The notes under the pieces were generated by a model, which was not told the DNA's origin, made no database searches, and saw only the letters and a list, made by a program, of their open reading frames with translations. Made by a program: the position numbers and the translations under genes. A stretch of 64,000 nucleotides of DNA from Prunella strophiata (Eukaryota; Chordata; Aves; Passeriformes; Prunellidae): NCBI GenBank assembly GCA_036583965.1, contig JAZBQD010000001.1:16173892-16237891 (forward strand), given 5' to 3'. This document shows positions 1 through 13,839 of this stretch, piece by piece. The stretch's first letter is position 1; every line of letters starts with the position of its first letter.

Positions 1-212
1 TGGGCTGGAATTAAATGAGTTAGCTCTCAGCTTTCCCATTTCAAGGTCAATTATGAAAATACTGTTTTTCCTGTGCTGCCAATGGCAGTGTAAATCCCTC
101 CTGTGAATTTTCTAGGCTAGTTTTTATTCACTTTCATGCCCAAACAAAATGTTTAAAAAAAGAAGAAAATATTTATGCCAGGTGGGAGTTTTTTAAATAC
201 TTCTTTGTCTTT

Positions 213-213
<1 letters not shown>

Positions 214-245
<32 letters not shown>
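214..245 (+). repeat. Poly-T tract, 32 bases
   Basis: An uninterrupted T run. It may be a simple repeat or the A-tail of an antisense retroposed copy; the adjacent sequence does not identify a source. Confidence 0.9.
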
Positions 246-246
<1 letters not shown>

Positions 247-1865
247 TCTTGAGAGCTCTCAAAAACTTGGACTATTAAAATAATTATATCCAAATTTTAT
301 ATGTGGACCACGTTTTGTCTTTGAACATATTTCTATTTAAATAAGATTGCTGTCAAACAAGTGATATGTTTCTGGGGATCATTTATTACTCCTGAGTTTT
401 TCAAATAGATGTGGCTTTAGTTCTTGGCTCTACTGGCTATTAGAACAATGCAATAGCTGCACTGGATTTTGAGGCAAACATTTAGCTGCAGCATGTGCTT
501 AGATGTGGAATTGTTTCATTTTCCTGACCTATAATTCCTGTTTGAAATCTCCAGGCTCAGCTCAAGGTGGAGCCACATCTGAGCCACCAGGACTGAAGCA
601 TTTGTGGGTTTCTGGATAATTCCCTCCCAGCCCAGCACACCATGGTTTGAGGACACAGATCTCCCAAACCTGACCTCTCACTGCTTTTCTTTTCCAAATG
701 GAAATCATTCCTTATCTCTGCCAGTGAAAGAGGTTTCTGGTCTGGGGCTGTGTGAGACATCAAACCTGCAGACACAAAGCCAAATTTCACCTTGGGGATG
801 CTGGAGCAATGACAGGAGCAGCTGCTCAAGGTTCATCACTGCAGGGAGCCAGACAGGACAGCCCTGGCTGCATTCCCCTGGCATCTGTACTTTTTTATTT
901 CAGAGGGAATGGAGATTCTCTGGCTTCAAACTCCAGAAGATCAGAAGGGGCTGCACTGCTGCAATCAGTGTTAATTTGTCACTGATCTAAGAATAAATGA
1001 GTGATGATGAGAAGAATAAATGAGAAGAAGTTGTTTAATTCCTTGCCTCCTGCAAGCCAGAGGGAAAATGCAGCATGCTGTTTTCCTGAATATGACACAA
1101 GAACTTAGGCTAGTCATTTAACTCAAAAGAAACAAAATGGTACAAGTCAGGGGGTACCTGCTGAGGGCAAAACCAGGAACAAACAGATGTGAAAGAATTG
1201 CTGCCATGGTTTAAGATGTGCTGGTGAGGTGGCTGATGGAGCCCAGACTGGACAAATGGGAACCAGGGAACTTCATCAGGAGGAAAACCTGAATATTCTG
1301 AGAGTGTTGTGAGAAGCAGTAACAAAACAAGCATTAACAACAGAAATACTGCCAGCAGGAGACTTTCATCTCAGACAGGCTACAAAAGAGATGGGAAACA
1401 AATAAATATGATGGCAAAAGAAGACAGTTTCCCCCCACCAGTTATTGTTTTTCAAATTACCACTGATATAAAAATATCTGTCTGTGGTGGAGGGGAGAGG
1501 AGGCTCCTTTAGCCTAGAACCACAGCTTGCAGCAACATTTGTCTCTGACAGAGCAGGGGAGCTGCAGGGAAAGCTGAGAAAGCTGCTGCAAACCATTCTG
1601 GCAGAGAAGGGGGAAAGTGGATATTTCCAAACATGTATTCCTTCTGCTGGGTTGAGAGGGAATCACAGACCCCCAATGAGCTGCAAGGACTTCATGAATA
1701 TGTGCTGAGCACTCTGGCAGAGCTGGTGAAATAAATGAGATGTCAGAGAGCTGGGTGCCTCTCCTCTGCAGCCCTGAAGGTTTATTGCACACAGGGGTGG
1801 GCACTGGAGCTCTCTGGGAGGAGTGGCAGAGACAAAACCACATCCTGGGAAACTCAACATTCACA

Positions 1866-1920
1866 GAGCAGAGGAGAATTGGATCAGAGAGCAGAGGAGA
1901 ATTGGATCAGAGAGCAGTGG
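1866..1920 (+). repeat. 23-bp tandem duplication
   Basis: Two perfect 23-bp units beginning GAGCAGAGGAGAATTGGATC, followed by a partial third unit GAGCAGTGG. Confidence 0.9.
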
Positions 1921-2040
1921 CTGAGGGGGGATGCTTGATGAACACAAAGGAGCCTTCTGGAGATGCTGCCTGTGCCCTGGAGGAGCAGCCAGCCATGGGT
2001 TGAGCACATGACATGAATGTGTAAAAGCCAGACACTGATT

Positions 2041-2318
2041 TTTGGGGTTTTTTTTTGTTGTTGTTGTTTGGTTGGTTTTGTTTTGTTTGGTGGTTTTTTT
2101 TTTGTTTTGTTTTGTTTTTTTTTTGTTGTTTTTTGTGTTTTCTTTTGGTTTTTGTTTTTGTTTTGTTTTGGTTTTTTGGTTTTTTGGTTTTTTTTTTTTT
2201 TGTTTTTTCGGGTTTTCTTGTGTGTGTGGTTTTTGTTTTGGTTTGGTTCTTGGTTTTTTTTTTTTTTTTTTGGGGGGGGGGGTGTTTGCGTTTTTTTGGG
2301 TTTTATTTTTTTTTTTAA
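2041..2318 (+). repeat. G/T-only low-complexity block
   Basis: Almost 280 bases consist of G and T with only a handful of A or C. They include T runs, GTT and GTTTT units and a G run near 2273-2282. The long phenylalanine-rich frames here are artefacts of composition. Confidence 0.95.
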
Positions 2319-5300
2319 TGGAGATGAAAATTTTACTATGTTTAGCAGAAGGCCTTCTGGAAAATCACCCTCAAGCTTAATTCCAGTTGCTCCCAGACCT
2401 GGTTCTTTCTAGAGGGGTGCACTGACCATCACATTTCCATCAGTAAACATCTGCCAGTCACAGTGTGCCATTAAACACCCACAAAGGTGGTTGTAGGGCC
2501 ACTACACATTTACACTGCATGGGACTACAAATATTTACTAAATTAAATCTAGTCTCAGTGTCAAGTGAGCTCCTCCCCAGACACATCTAAAGCCCTGTGG
2601 CTTTGCCAGAATTTCCAAAAACTGGGCAGCTGAAATCAATGGGAACCCACCTGTGCCAAAGAGCACCTGGAGCAGGGTTAGAGCAGCTCTTCAGGCTCAC
2701 ACAGGAAAAGTTCTTAGCTGTATTTATTTTTCTCCTTTATGGTTTGTTTGGGAGCTTCTTGTGTGTGATAGTTTTTTTGGTGGTTTTTTTTTTTTTTTTT
2801 TTTTAATCTATGTTTTATTTCCTTTAATTAGGACATTTTAGATTTGGGTCACTTTTATTTTGTTTTTAATTCTGTTCTTTTGAATGGGCTTGGTGGTGTT
2901 GCTTGTTTTGAAACCAGCACAATAGTTCAGCCTCCTGCTTCCTTGGAGGCTGTGTCTGACAACACAACTTTGAAGCAGCAATAGAAAAAGAGTAAGTTCA
3001 TTTTAATTCTGTATATACATGCTCTGAAAGCAACAGGGATGGGATTTGTCTTTCTACTGAGCTCTGCATGTCTTAAAAAAATAACTTTTCTTTCCTATGT
3101 TAAGAAGGAAAAATAAATCTCAGTGGTTTTAACACTGTATTTGTTGATGCCAGCTTGAGGACACTGCCTTTCTGTAACTCCTTTTACAGAATCTTGGGAA
3201 TTTACTGGGGGCAAGAAAAGTTCTGCTGGGGCAAAAGGAATTAAATTTTATTATCTGGTTATTAATTTTTTAAATGTTGTACTTGTGAGTTGTGTAAGAA
3301 TCAAGATAAAAAAAGAAATATTTTCTTTCTGTCTGTCTTTTCAATATATAAATTCTATGGACTTGTGAAGAAATAAGCTCACTCTGCTTTTCCCCAACAG
3401 TTATATCCCTCATTCCCCCTTTCTCTATTTTTCTTAAAATCAAGAAATTCTGCTTTAACCTTGAAGTTTTGGGCTGCTTGTTAGATCATATTGAGCAACC
3501 ACTTCAGGAGGTGGTGGAGTTTGACAAGGTCAGAAGGTAGTGGGGCAAACCTGGGAAAAACTAAAATGAAAACATGAGCTTGCTCAATGGGGAATGAAGC
3601 TCTTCTAAGAATCCTGAGGAATGGAAAGTAATGGCAGATTTAATCCTCTGCTTAGAAAACTAGCCCTAGTTATGCATCTTTTAAAATTATTTTAGTTTTT
3701 CTGCATTTTTTTTTTCCTTGGAGCAAATTTAATATGTGGTTACAGATGTCTCAGTGTTTCAAAGGTTTGGGTAAATTGAACCTTTGGGTAAATTGAACCT
3801 TAATTTTTTTGCTTGTGTGTGGGTGTTTCAAGTTCTGGAGATGCAGTATCTGTGTAAATGTTACTATTTAATGTGTGCTTAAAATCTCAGTTTTCACTGA
3901 GTATGGTGAGGATGTTGGTCACTTGTGAGCTCAGGTGGGTGACAGATTTGTCTGAGATTAAGCAGAAGCAGGAAATACTCAGCCTGGTTTTGGGGGTGGG
4001 GTTTTGTGGGTTTATTTCTATGGGTTTTTACTCCTGAACCTGTTTTCTGCAACTCCTTTGCCATTGCACTCAGTGTCACATGCCCAAGAATGTGTCTGTT
4101 TTGGATATATCAGTTTATTTTTGGATTACACCAATTAATGCAATAAAATATTGCATTTTCCTACAAACTGCTTGTTTTAGTATTCAGAGGACTTCTGAAG
4201 AGGGAAATAACAACAACAAAAAAAAAAGTCTCCTTCTGTCTTTAACACCTTCAGGTGCTACACCAGGAAATCCAGCCCCCTCTTGCTTTACTCTTGATAA
4301 GGCTGTTTGAAAAGAAATTAATGCAATTAGCTCCAGAATTCAAAATATCAACACGTGGAAGTGTTTGTGTGCCCTCTAAATGAGTGCTGCTGGAAGAACA
4401 CAGGCATTAGAGGATGCTGAGATAATTTCCACTCACAAGGCAAAGGAAAATGTTCAGGGACTGAAAATAAATGAAGGCTAGCTAACTAAAATTGTCCTAA
4501 ATGGGGGAAATATTAAAATAAATAAAACCATTATACTGAAATAGAAACAATCCAGTTTAATGGGGGCAGCATGATTTGATTAACAAGGCAAGCTCTGAGT
4601 GTCTTTCCCTGGAGTGCAGGTGAAGCCTTGGAGCTGGGCAGGGTCAAAGGCTGCTCTGCACACTCTGGTGGAAATGTGGGGGTTTATGGCTGATGTTGGT
4701 TTGGATGTGAAGAGCAATTCTGTGGCTGAGTGTGGATTCTTCACCTCTCTTCTGCCAGGGCTGGGATTAAATGTGTGGGACAGTATTTTTGTTGGGACTC
4801 AGATTTTTGTTAGTTCATATCTCTATGTCACAGCCCCACAAGCTGTGAGCTCTACAGCACTTCACTCCAACAAACTAAAAATGGAGCCCCATCTCTCTCT
4901 CTCTACCAGGCCTTTTAAGGATAAACTGTCCAATTAAGAAATGACATTTAAATTATTTTTATTTTTAACCCAGTAACCAACCACCCGTGCCTGCAATGGG
5001 GACTTTTTTATCCAGTGACACAAAACCACCCAAACCCATGGAGAAGAAGGTGAAGAAGAAGGATCAGCCTCTGCCCTAAAACCTCCATCTTGCTTTATAT
5101 ATATTGCTATATTCTAAACCCTTAAACTCAAAGTTTTCCACCCTGTGATATTCCACACTTCTATTCAAACTCCACACCCACAATCCCAGTGCTATCACTC
5201 AATTTTGGAAGCCTTCTCCACAGCCTCAGGTGCTTTTCCCCACCCTTTCTGGACCTTTTTGCTTTAGGATTTTCAAAATTGCCCTCCTGATTTTCTCTGT

Positions 5301-6060
5301 GTGTATTTTACCTCACATGAAGCTGTAGTTTCAGGGGGCTGCACAGTAATTATCCTATTTGTGTAGAGCACACAGCATCTTGGGCACCAAAATCCTGAAT
5401 CCTGGCTGTGGCAGCCAGGAATAATTAGTGTAGAATGTGTAATAACAGCTATTACAAAATTGTTTTGGTTCTAATCAAAATATTAGCACAGATAACAGAT
5501 TAAATGAAAGAATTGAGAAATAGTGGGCTGAGAGAAGATTTGGCTTCCATCACAGGACTAAATGGTTAACCTATTTTATTAGAAGCAAAATAAAGTTAAA
5601 TCTGTCTAATGTTATGAGTGTTACACATGACTGGGCATAACAATTCCTCTGGTGTGAGGCCAAGGAGCAGTTAGAGGAGCATTTAGTAATTTCTGCTGCT
5701 CATGGTCTGGCCAGAGCCACTGGCAGGGGAGATCTGGGCAGCTCCATACCTGGAAGGCAGCAGATGATGGCTGGACAGGCCATTGCTTGGAAGTTAAAAA
5801 ATAAACCCACAATGGAGGGAAAAAGAAATTTCCTTTCTGTTTTCATTTTGCATGCCTTTTTGGAAGGGTGAAACTTGGCAAACTGACATCCTGGGTCTTA
5901 AAAAGTAACTTTTTAGAAGGTGGTTTAGAAATGTAAAACTAACACTGACTGTTGCCCCAAGCTCTTTATTGTGAGTTACAGAAGCATTTTAGCAACAGAA
6001 GCATCTGAAATCCTTGTAATGCCAAGTAGGTCAGTTCAAATAAAATACTGGGATAAAAGA

Positions 6061-6090
6061 TGGAAAATGATGGAAAATGATGGAAAATGG
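6061..6090 (+). repeat. Three 10-bp tandem units TGGAAAATGA
   Basis: Three adjacent copies, the last with one change (TGGAAAATGG). Confidence 0.95.
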
Positions 6091-8257
6091 TGTTCTGTGC
6101 CCTCATGTACCTGCTTCCCTCTGGCTGCTTTTGAACCTGCCTGCTTATTCAGCAGCTATTCCCACCAGTTTCCTTCTGGTGCTGATTTCCTCTATTGTCC
6201 TACCAGATATTTCCATTTCTTTTCCTATTGGGAAGTTTCTGTCTTTCTGTTCTCTAATAACCCTACTGGAATGGCTGGAAAGAGCAGGTAATGTAACTAC
6301 TTTATTTCTAAGCATAAATAACTGAAAACCTGTGAAAAGTTAGAGTTGCACTTTGATATCAGTCTTCAGAAATACTGGCCTGTGTTGCTGCTTAACACAA
6401 ACCAAAAAATAAGAGTTGACCAAAGTGGTTTATGTTTTGTGTTAAGGGGAAAGATCTGATTTAGGGCAGAGTGTTTCTGTTGTCCTGTGAGCAGGATAAG
6501 AGACTTTGCTGGAAAAAATCCTCAGCCAAACTGAAAAGTCACAGGAATGGGATGTTACAGCTCAGTGTTTGTCTGAAGTACCTGTGAGAAATAAAGAAAG
6601 AGTGACCAGGATGCTTATTTAATTGACAAAATTATGCAGAGAAGAGAATAAGTACATTCACTGCATGATAATTTGATACCTTTAGAAGAAATAAACAGAA
6701 AAACTCTATTGTTACATATTCCTTTTGCTGCACTTGTCAGTAGATCAGGTTTAAGAGCTGATTGTGAGCTCAGATTCCCACAAATCCTCCAGGAATGCCT
6801 TGCACAGAGCAAGTGATGCCAATCTTGCTCCCAAGCTGAGAACCAACAATAAAATATGGTGAAAATGTGAGTATGATTTATCTGGCTGAACCTGGGAATG
6901 CTGTAGCAGAGGTTCCTGGTGGAATAGGAAAATGCAAGAATTTAGAGAGGGGAAAAAAAAAGACCAATTCTTCATGACTTATTTAAAGCTTTTCCCCAGT
7001 GTTTGTCATGGAAAGTTACTCTGAATGCAGAGTGGAAAATATTGTTCTCCTAGCCATGTTAAACAGATTAAGTTTTAGGGTATTAAAATGCAGCCCAAAC
7101 ACTTCCAGCCTCTTAAATGAAGCTGTGCTAACATGATTTTTTGGAGGCTGGGGGTTTGTGCACCATCTGCCCTGCATTATCAACAGGCAGTGTTCTACGT
7201 GGATCAAGAAAGAGCTGAGTATTAAAGCCTGAGATTTAGCCTGGGTAATCCTATTTAAACTCCTTTTGAAGTTTTATTGTTCAGTTCATAAGCATAAGTT
7301 CAGGAAAACTTCAGGGTTTTAACAACTACACAAAGTAAAGAATCCTAGTAAATGAAAGATTGAGGTTTGTTCATTTACAGCTCTACATCTTCTTTATTAA
7401 GAGATAGCTCAGAAAAGTAGATTTCTTCAGTGGTTTTCCAGGTTTAATGAGTTTTAGTTTTCTTGTTACAAGTGTCTCTATTGCTGTAGATGTTGGGTGC
7501 TCAGCAGAGCATCTAAGTCATGGTCTAGGTAGGACAACTGCATTTGAAAATGCACAGAAAAACCTCACAGCAGAGCAGGGAAATGAGCACAGATTTCCAA
7601 GCACTTTTCCACCTGCTTTCAGGACAGAGCAACTTTTTATTTGTGAAATAAAAACTAGGCAGTGAAAAATATTGACCAACATCTGGCTGTAAACCAAAAG
7701 GATATTCATAATTTGGATTAAAAACCCATTCAGTTATATTGAAAGCATCTTTCCCTGCCTTGTACTTCTCCATTTGAATGTCAAATTTTCTTTTCCTTTT
7801 TTTTCTCAGGCCACAATTTCTTCACCTTCCAGTCTGCTGTCCCATACCCTTCACTTTAGTTAACACTGGACCCTTCCCCAGTTGCTGCTCTGATCTGTTC
7901 TTTCACACCAGCTACTCTCTAAACTCAGAATTAATTTTCTAAATCTCTGCTATCTATCACTAGAGTGTTAAACAGACAAGCTTTAATTCCACCTGCTGCT
8001 GCTTTCATCAATTAAATTTCATTTTCAGTGACAAAGAGGAAGGATGCCAAGTTTTATGGTAATTCCCATCAACCACTAATTTGAACCTGTCAGCATAGCA
8101 GCACATTCTGACACAGATTTACCCCTGGGAAAATCTTTGTCTGCTTTTGTGCTGAGGACAAGAGATGACAAACAATAATGAAGTGTACAATGTTGTCAAG
8201 AGCAGTCATGGAAGATTGTTTGTTAATTATTTCCTTCTAGTACCTTCTGGAAAGCTC

Positions 8258-8286
8258 TTTATTTATTTATTTATTTATTTATTTTT
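8258..8286 (+). repeat. TTTA tetranucleotide microsatellite
   Basis: Six to seven TTTA units, passing into a T run. Confidence 0.9.
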
Positions 8287-9603
8287 TAATTATTTTTTTG
8301 CCAGACAGACAACTAGTTTGAATTGGCTGCTGGGTGGAAACAACATCCTGATATCTGTGCAGAAAGACCCCGATTAGAAAATTTAATATGCACACAAAAT
8401 AATGTATTTTAGGACAGCCAGGTGAATAGAAAGTGCAGTGAAGTGTTAAAAACAACAAAAAAAGATTGTTCTATTCTGGTTTTTGACCTCTTCAACTGGC
8501 CAAAAGGTTCCTTGTATTACCTTTTCTAATAATATTGCCTAAGATAGCCAAGAGTGTGGTGGGAGACTGATGGGCAGGACAGGAGGGAATGCCAGGGCAA
8601 TGGAAATCCTCCCAATCCTCAGCTGTGGGAGCTTCTCCAGCAGCCAGGAGAGCTCCCAGCAGCTCTGGAGAAAGGGCTGTAAAACACCTGACTGTCCTCA
8701 GAGCTGCAGCAAAGGTTCCCTTTTCAATCAAAACAATTAGCAAGGAGACAAAAGCCATGAATCACTGCAGCACAAAAGTTTTTCATCCACCCTAATTGCT
8801 TTCCACAGGGAAGGCATTAAAAACTCCTTGTCAGAGGGTTCCAAAATGATGGTGCAACAGCCCCAGGCAGCGATTTGGGGCTGGCTATTCACACACAGAA
8901 TGATAGAATGAGATGGATCTTTGTCTCTTTTGCTGTAGGGAGGTGTGTGCTCTGGGATTCCATCCATGCACTTGCTTTCTGTGGTTATAATGAATCACAT
9001 TTGTACCTGAAAACTCCCTTTGTTTCAAGTGAAAGCTCGTTGTCATCAACAAAAGCTGCATCTGGGGGAAAATGAGCATGGAAACTGCAGTGACAAATAG
9101 AATTGTGAAGGTGTCCAGGGTGGTTGTGAGCACTGTGTATGGAACACTGAATTTGGCTTGTTCAGAAAGGGAAAAGCTCTTTGTCAGTGGTTCCCAGACA
9201 TCCAGACAAATGTGACTTCTTCTGAAAAGCACATTTTACTACATAATGACAAGGGGCAAGTGAATGCATTAATTGGCCATTGGAATGGCTTTGCTGCCAC
9301 AGTCAGCTCACTGGAAGGGAAATCTTCCAAATGCAATTAAAATATCAAAGTTTACTGGGAATGAGTTGATGGCTTTCCAGCCAGGGAACTGAGGGACAGC
9401 AGTGATGGGAAATGATCAAATTTTCCTGTGCTGTGTGTGAGCTGGGGCTGTCTGAAGCAGAGCAGGGCAAGGGAGAGTGTTAGAATCCAAACTGCAAGGA
9501 ACTCTCAGAACTTTGGGCCTGTAAATCAAAGCTTAGAATTAAACACAGGATTTGATCTGAGACCTTGGAAAAGGCTTCCAAACTTGGGTGCTAGAAGGGA
9601 GAA

Positions 9604-9985
9604 TGTGGATTTATGGTTTAAAGCAGAGACACGTTAAGCTGAGTAAAGTTTAGAGTTTTAGAATTTAAGATATAGAAAAAATAAAGTAGTTACCAAGGCA
9701 AACAAGAAATTTAGCACTATAGGTTTGTGTGTCATAACATGGTTGGCTAAGAAATCTCACACTGTAGCATGGGTCCATAAGGGAAAGTATTTAAGGATTT
9801 GGTCAAAAACATAAATATCCTTGTTGCCAGTGTTTTATTGGTCAATAATTCCTTAAAAGTTCTTGTAACTAAGGGTCTTGTGACCTTCTGAACCATATGG
9901 TAAAGATGTGAGCCAAACTCACCCTTCCTGTCTCTGTAGAAAATAAGAAAAATAAGCCACATCATCTAAAAACTCAGAGGTCCCA
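9604..9985. mobile_element. Possible degraded LTR remnant
   Basis: A stretch with the look of an avian LTR: TTAAG- and TTTAG-rich opening after a TGTGG, a CATAAC/GGTTGGCTAAG centre, TATTTAAGG, and a GAAAATAAGAAAAATAAGCC part near the end. There are no matching target duplications or coding sequence. The family and exact ends are uncertain. Confidence 0.3.
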
Positions 9986-12900
9986 TCTCAAATTCCTCCC
10001 AAAATTCCCCACAAGTGAATTATCACAGGAGAGCAGAAGCTGGGAACACCCTGGGGCTGAATCAGAGAAAGGAATTTTATGGGAATTCTGGAAAATGTCT
10101 CATGGCATCCCTCTCATGGGGCTACCTGGGACTGAAGCAAAGGCCAGAGGCAGCCCTTGTGCCCCCAGCTCCCAAAATCCCCTTGGGATGCTGATGCCCA
10201 AAATTCAGGAAGGGGATATTTATTAATGCACTCTGCCACCCTGGAGGAGGGGGATTACAGGACAGAGGAAACACTGCTTCTCATCCAAATTAAATTGTGG
10301 AAGTGGTTGGCATTACAGAGCCAAAAACTCTGCATAGCTGAACTCCTGTTCCACCCCACACTGGGCTGGAGATGAGCTGGAATCTCTGAGGTGCAGAGAA
10401 TTCTCCTAGAGCAAATGAGCCATGCCAGGAAAATCTGTGCTACCTGGAGAATAAATACACCAAAACACTAATCATGCATCTTAATGGATTTTCTACTTTA
10501 TTTTTTTTTAAACAGATGCCTGCAGGAGATGCAGGAATTCAGGAGGGACTGGGAGCTTTAACCCTGACAATAAATTCTCCCATGACTGCCCCTCTCTTAT
10601 TCAGATTTTCCTGATAAACAGTCAATTAACTTATACTGCCTATAAACAATACTTCAGACAAATCCACCACTTTAGTTGCTTTGAAGGATTTAAACTAAGT
10701 AAAAATAAAATAAAATAAACCCAGAAATCTTACTCATAATGAGTCTACACCCATCTGTGGGTTATTTTTGCTAATCACTCCCATTATTTATTGCTGAAAA
10801 GCTCTCCTTGCAGAGGGGTGTGTGTGTCTGAGGGCTGTGAGGGTGGCAAACACCTCCTGCCAGGCTGCCATGCCAGCATGGACACGAAATAAGGCTCTGC
10901 TTGATGTCTCTCTTTAGGTGCTTTGGATGTTGCAGCCATGGAGCAACTCTTTTGCTGTTAATTTTAACAAGCAAATGAGTCATCAAATAATTATATTTAC
11001 AGTTCTGAATCTGGGTGCACCTGATGATAAAAAGCCTCAGCAGAGCATGTCTGTGCCTGCTGGTGTCAATTTTGGCTTCCATCAGACATCAGCATGTTTA
11101 AATTCAAGGTATCCTGAAAATCTTCCCTGTGTCAGGAATCAGCTGTTAATGATCAATGACTGTTAATTAAAACACAGCTTCCTCCTTGTCTTGGTACTGC
11201 TATAGCTCTTTACTTCAGCTTTAATACCCCTTTATACTATTGGTCTGTGAAAAAACTGAAAAAAGACTGAAAAAGACTGTTTGCATTTTAAAAATTTATT
11301 TTCTTGAAGAATAGAAGTGACTAGCAAAAGCATATTTTAAAGAAGCAAAAATAGTAGTTAAATATACTAAAATTAATTCTTAATTAATATATGAAGTTAA
11401 ATTAAGTTAGTTACACATACTGAAATTAATAATTAAATAATTAATAAAGATATTAAAATTAATTAATGCTACAAAAACCTTTTGAAACCTGAAGGCCTGT
11501 TATTTTCTTTTGTCCTTGGCACTGTGTATGGCAGTCACAACCAATTGCATGACACTTTTGCTCTCAACATTGATTTTGGAATAACACCACTGTAGTACCT
11601 TGCTTCTTATTAGCACCAGTGAAAGCTGAGACTTGTTTTGCTTTTTATTTATTTATCTATTTATTTATGCTTTTTATTCTTTCATTTATTGCTTAATTAC
11701 AGTGACTCCACACATTAATTTGAAAATAAGATCACGCCTACATTTTATTGCAGGCAGTAAAGTGACAGGCAGAGCAAGGGGTGCTGGGAGGCAGGCAAGA
11801 AATGCAAGTTTTGCTAAGTGGGATTGTCAGAGAGTTGATTTTAAGGTAATGGAATGGGGCAATGTGTGAAAGCAGAAATAAAATAGGAGAAATGATGTCT
11901 TTGTAAAACCAGAGTCCATCATCAGGGTTCGAGGGAAATTCTCCTCTTGAGTTTCATTTCAAGGTTTCTCACTTTCTTACTCTGAAGAGAGTCTAAGTGG
12001 TAAATAAGCTCCATCCTTCTATAAAATAAAGTGCAACACACTCTGTCCTCCCAATCCAAGCTTTTGTATTCCTTCCTCTGTTTGAGCAGTTCTTGTTGGT
12101 TTACTTTCCAATTCTCTTTTTTGGTCTCATTTTCCCCTCAGGGCATTTTTGGTCTTGTGTACACTTAGTTATTTCATCATTTCTTCACAATCTTTCTGTT
12201 GTCTTTTTGATTTCCTTTGCACAGCTATTTTTCTTTCCAGGTATTTTCTTTTCATTCTTTAATGAGAATTTTTGTTTTCAGGCTTCCAGTCTAGATTCCT
12301 TCCCTTTTTCTCTCTGCACTCTAGTAAGGAGGTTTTTGTACATGTAGATTTTATTTCTCTCACCTTCCTACTTTAGGATGTCCCTTTTGTCCTTTTTTTC
12401 TTTTCTTTTTCTTATGTGATTAATTTTGTTTTGTCTAACTTACCTCCTTTAAATGCACTTGTGTAACTCCAAAGTTCTTTCATTATGCATCGTGGTCATC
12501 TTAGATGGAGACTGCATGCAATAACTGAAAGATTCCTAAAGATTATTTTGAATTCCACCTTCTTTTCCTACCTTCTGTTCTTCTGTTTATGCTTCCAGCA
12601 AGGAATGAGTATTTCCTCTCTAAAGGTTACTTTGGTATCCTCAGAACCTAAAGCTTCACCTCAGAGCTGAGACAATCAAACCTGTGTGACATCTGGATCA
12701 GGCCATTCCTGAGATTCAGGCTCCAAATGATCCTGGGGGGAGGGAAAAAAAAGAAAAAAGGGGAAAAAAGTGTGGAAATTGTGGGAAAAAAGTGTGGAAA
12801 TTGTGGGTAAAATGGCAGTTGTCCTGTGTTTTGTAAATCAGTGAGGATCTGTTAGCCAGCAGCCTGGAGCAGGGCATTGCAGGTGCAGAGTGTGGGAGAA

Positions 12901-13791
12901 ATCATTCAGTGTTGGTTTAAGTTACAAAAAGAGCAGAGTGTCTTGGAGCTAAATCCAGGCTTCTCCTGGCTGCTGTAAAATCAGACTGATAAATAATCGT
13001 GGTTTGATGTGTGACAAAGGGAATTTAATGATCCAGATGCAGACTTGATACCCTAAAATCAAATAAACAGTTTTGGTCTGCTCTCTAAGAACTGATTATA
13101 TTATTATTCTGGCTTCCATTCAATGTATTGAAATCTGATAAAAGTTCTGATACTGGTTGATTGATTTGTTTTCTTTTTTTCTTTTTCCTTGAAATTTCAT
13201 GATGAGATTCTTCCTTTAGAGTGCTCTACCTGCTTCATAAATACCAATTTAGGCTGTGCAATAGTTCTGGTGATCAGCTTTCCTTGGTTAACCTGTGTGA
13301 ATATTTCTGTGTGATGAGACAGAACAAGGTGGGGTGGCTTTCCTCTTTATTTTATGTCACTGGGGCATCAATCAGCCCATCCTTCACTGTTGTTTAAACT
13401 GTGACATGGTTGTGGCTTTGCTGATTGTTGTGTTTGACAAACTGCCACAGCTATTCCCTGCTCAGCCCACAGCTGAGCCCAGCTCTAAACCTGGCAGAGG
13501 CTGCTGAGATGCTGAGCTCGTGGCTTTCTGCCTGACAATCTCTGTCCCCATCCTCTTGACACTTCCCACGTTGCTTGTTCAAATCAAGCCACTCTTGTTC
13601 TGTACAGGAGAGCAAACCTGGTCATTCTCATCACTGTATAGCTGGTGCCCAAGAATCCTGATTTTAGTCTGGATGGAAAAATGCAGAGTTGTGCATCCCA
13701 CTGGGAGGTTCAGTGTTCTATTGAGTGTAACAGGGCTGAAATTGCACAAAAAGTCCATTTACAGTCAGGTAAACATGAAAAAGATCTATAC

Positions 13792-13795
<4 letters not shown>

Positions 13796-13837
<42 letters not shown>
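13796..13837 (+). repeat. Poly-T tract, 42 bases
   Basis: The longest homopolymer in the window, flanked by unique sequence. No recognisable retroposed gene adjoins it. Confidence 0.95.

Positions 13838-13839
<2 letters not shown>

Larger units (their letters stand above)
1..2040. other. Intergenic, no gene seen
   Basis: Apart from the poly-T tract and the 23-bp tandem duplication, nothing is recognised. Reading frames up to 131 codons exist but show no family, codon bias or splice structure. Confidence 0.7.
2319..9603. other. Intergenic, no gene seen
   Basis: AT-rich unique sequence with minor tandem repeats (21 bp near 3764-3802, TGGAAAATGA at 6061, TTTA at 8258). A T run lies at about 2785-2804. 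No exon, RNA gene or element is supportable. Confidence 0.7.

Noticed and set aside
2017..2412. Plus-strand frames rich in F, V and W that look like membrane proteins
   Set aside because: All three frames are open because the block is only G and T; composition artefact.
11925..11940. GGGTTCGAGGG, which resembles a tRNA B box
   Set aside because: The last two positions of the B box do not fit, there is no A box at the right spacing, and no cloverleaf can be drawn.
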